A program made the translations under genes and the position numbers. A stretch of 64,000 bases of DNA, from contig CAWGBF010000015.1 of the NCBI GenBank assembly GCA_963820775.1, positions 186,001 through 250,000 of the forward strand. Reading direction: 5' to 3'. The stretch is from Roseiarcus sp963820775 (GTDB lineage Bacteria; Pseudomonadota; Alphaproteobacteria; Rhizobiales; Beijerinckiaceae). The first letter of the stretch is position 1. Every line of letters starts with the position of its first letter. Under the pieces are notes generated by a model, which saw only the letters and a program-made list of their open reading frames with translations, did no database searches and was not told where the DNA came from. Below, piece by piece: positions 63,721 through 64,000 of this stretch.

Positions 63721-64000
63721 TCACAACAGAAAGGCCAGCGCCAACTCGCACGGCTGCTCCGCCTTCAGCGTCAGCTGGCCGTCGGCGCGGGTCCGTCCAA
63801 GATTGACGGCAGCCACCGGTTTTCCGAGGCTCGCGGCCCGTTGGACGAAGCGGAAGCCGGAATAAACCATCAGCGAGGAGCCGACGATCAGCATGGCGTC
63901 GGCTTCATCCAGATGGCGGCGGGCTGCATCGACCCGGTCGCGGGGCACGTTCTCGCCGAAAAAAACCACGTCGGGCTTGAGCACGCCGCCGCAGCGTGGG
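63721..64000 (-). CDS. Sir2-family NAD-dependent protein deacetylase (5' part outside the window)
   Basis: The frame is open at the window edge and reads PRCGGVLKPDVVFFGENVP, then DAMLIVGSSLMVYSGFRF and AAVNLGRTRADG. The Cys of CGG belongs to the zinc site; LKPDVVFFGE and GSSL are conserved sirtuin motifs. Sirtuins remove acyl groups from lysine with NAD+. The NAD-binding N-terminal part lies beyond 64000. Confidence 0.88.
   Translation of the reverse strand, partial: PRCGGVLKPDVVFFGENVPRDRVDAARRHLDEADAMLIVGSSLMVYSGFRFVQRAASLGKPVAAVNLGRTRADGQLTLKAEQPCELALAFLL

Overview
The window is high-GC bacterial chromosome. Gene content and protein style point to an alphaproteobacterium, probably order Hyphomicrobiales. 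Markers are an NDUFA12-type complex I subunit next to a DUF2155 protein, a long class II (B12-dependent) ribonucleotide reductase with the alphaproteobacterial insertion, DUF2277 and DUF1989 proteins, a HutF/HutG histidine pathway and Rhizobiales-style palindromic intergenic repeats. I cannot name the genus.

Layout. 1-9.0 kb: housekeeping and transport genes: two rRNA methyltransferase genes, an MFS permease that looks internally shortened, an SLC13-type anion permease, a cupin, a VOC dioxygenase-like protein, DUF2155, NDUFA12, a frameshifted FAD oxidase and a divergent HxlR regulator. 9.0-13.2 kb: nrdJ, preceded by tandem DnaA-box-like sequences that abut an NrdR-box palindrome. 13.1-15.7 kb: a scrambled accessory patch. 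The last 32 codons of nrdJ occur three times, separated by an ImmA/IrrE-like peptidase gene, a truncated hicB, a MITE-like element and a 43-aa basic protein, and followed by a decayed AT-rich membrane-protein gene. 16.0-17.3 kb: IS5-family copy 1.

17.3-27.3 kb: small genes, then an 8.2-kb segment bounded by 51-bp inverted repeats whose inner edges carry 10-bp tandem repeats. Its cargo is a fatty acid desaturase, a cold-shock protein, a type I secretion ATPase with a frameshifted HlyD adaptor, DUF2277 and DUF1989. 27.4-39.3 kb is IS-rich: an ISNCY/IS1202-like element with a 16-bp flanking repeat, an IS1182-family transposase, and a nest in which a second IS5-family copy sits in an IS481 remnant that sits in an IS1182-like remnant. 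Between these are GntR/UTRA, DoxX, NmrA/DoxX-like and LysR genes.

39.3-64 kb: mostly intact metabolism. It holds an adenylate cyclase, a SIMPL protein, a catabolic-looking block (FMN 2-hydroxyacid oxidase, COG3618 lactonase/amidohydrolase, RraA/aldolase) facing a polar amino-acid ABC operon, an aldo/keto reductase, topoisomerase IB, cobalt-type nitrile hydratase with its accessory protein, a PNPOx-like/TetR pair, the hutUGHI operon with divergent hutF, a HAD phosphatase and a partial Sir2 gene. The 3' end of the ABC ATPase gene is also duplicated, exactly 550 bp downstream, around a small AT-rich ORF. This is the same arrangement as at nrdJ.

The most unusual signals are the two independent gene-tail duplications around AT-rich cargo and the inverted-repeat/decamer boundaries of the desaturase-secretion segment. 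All calls come from reading the sequence; no database search was run.
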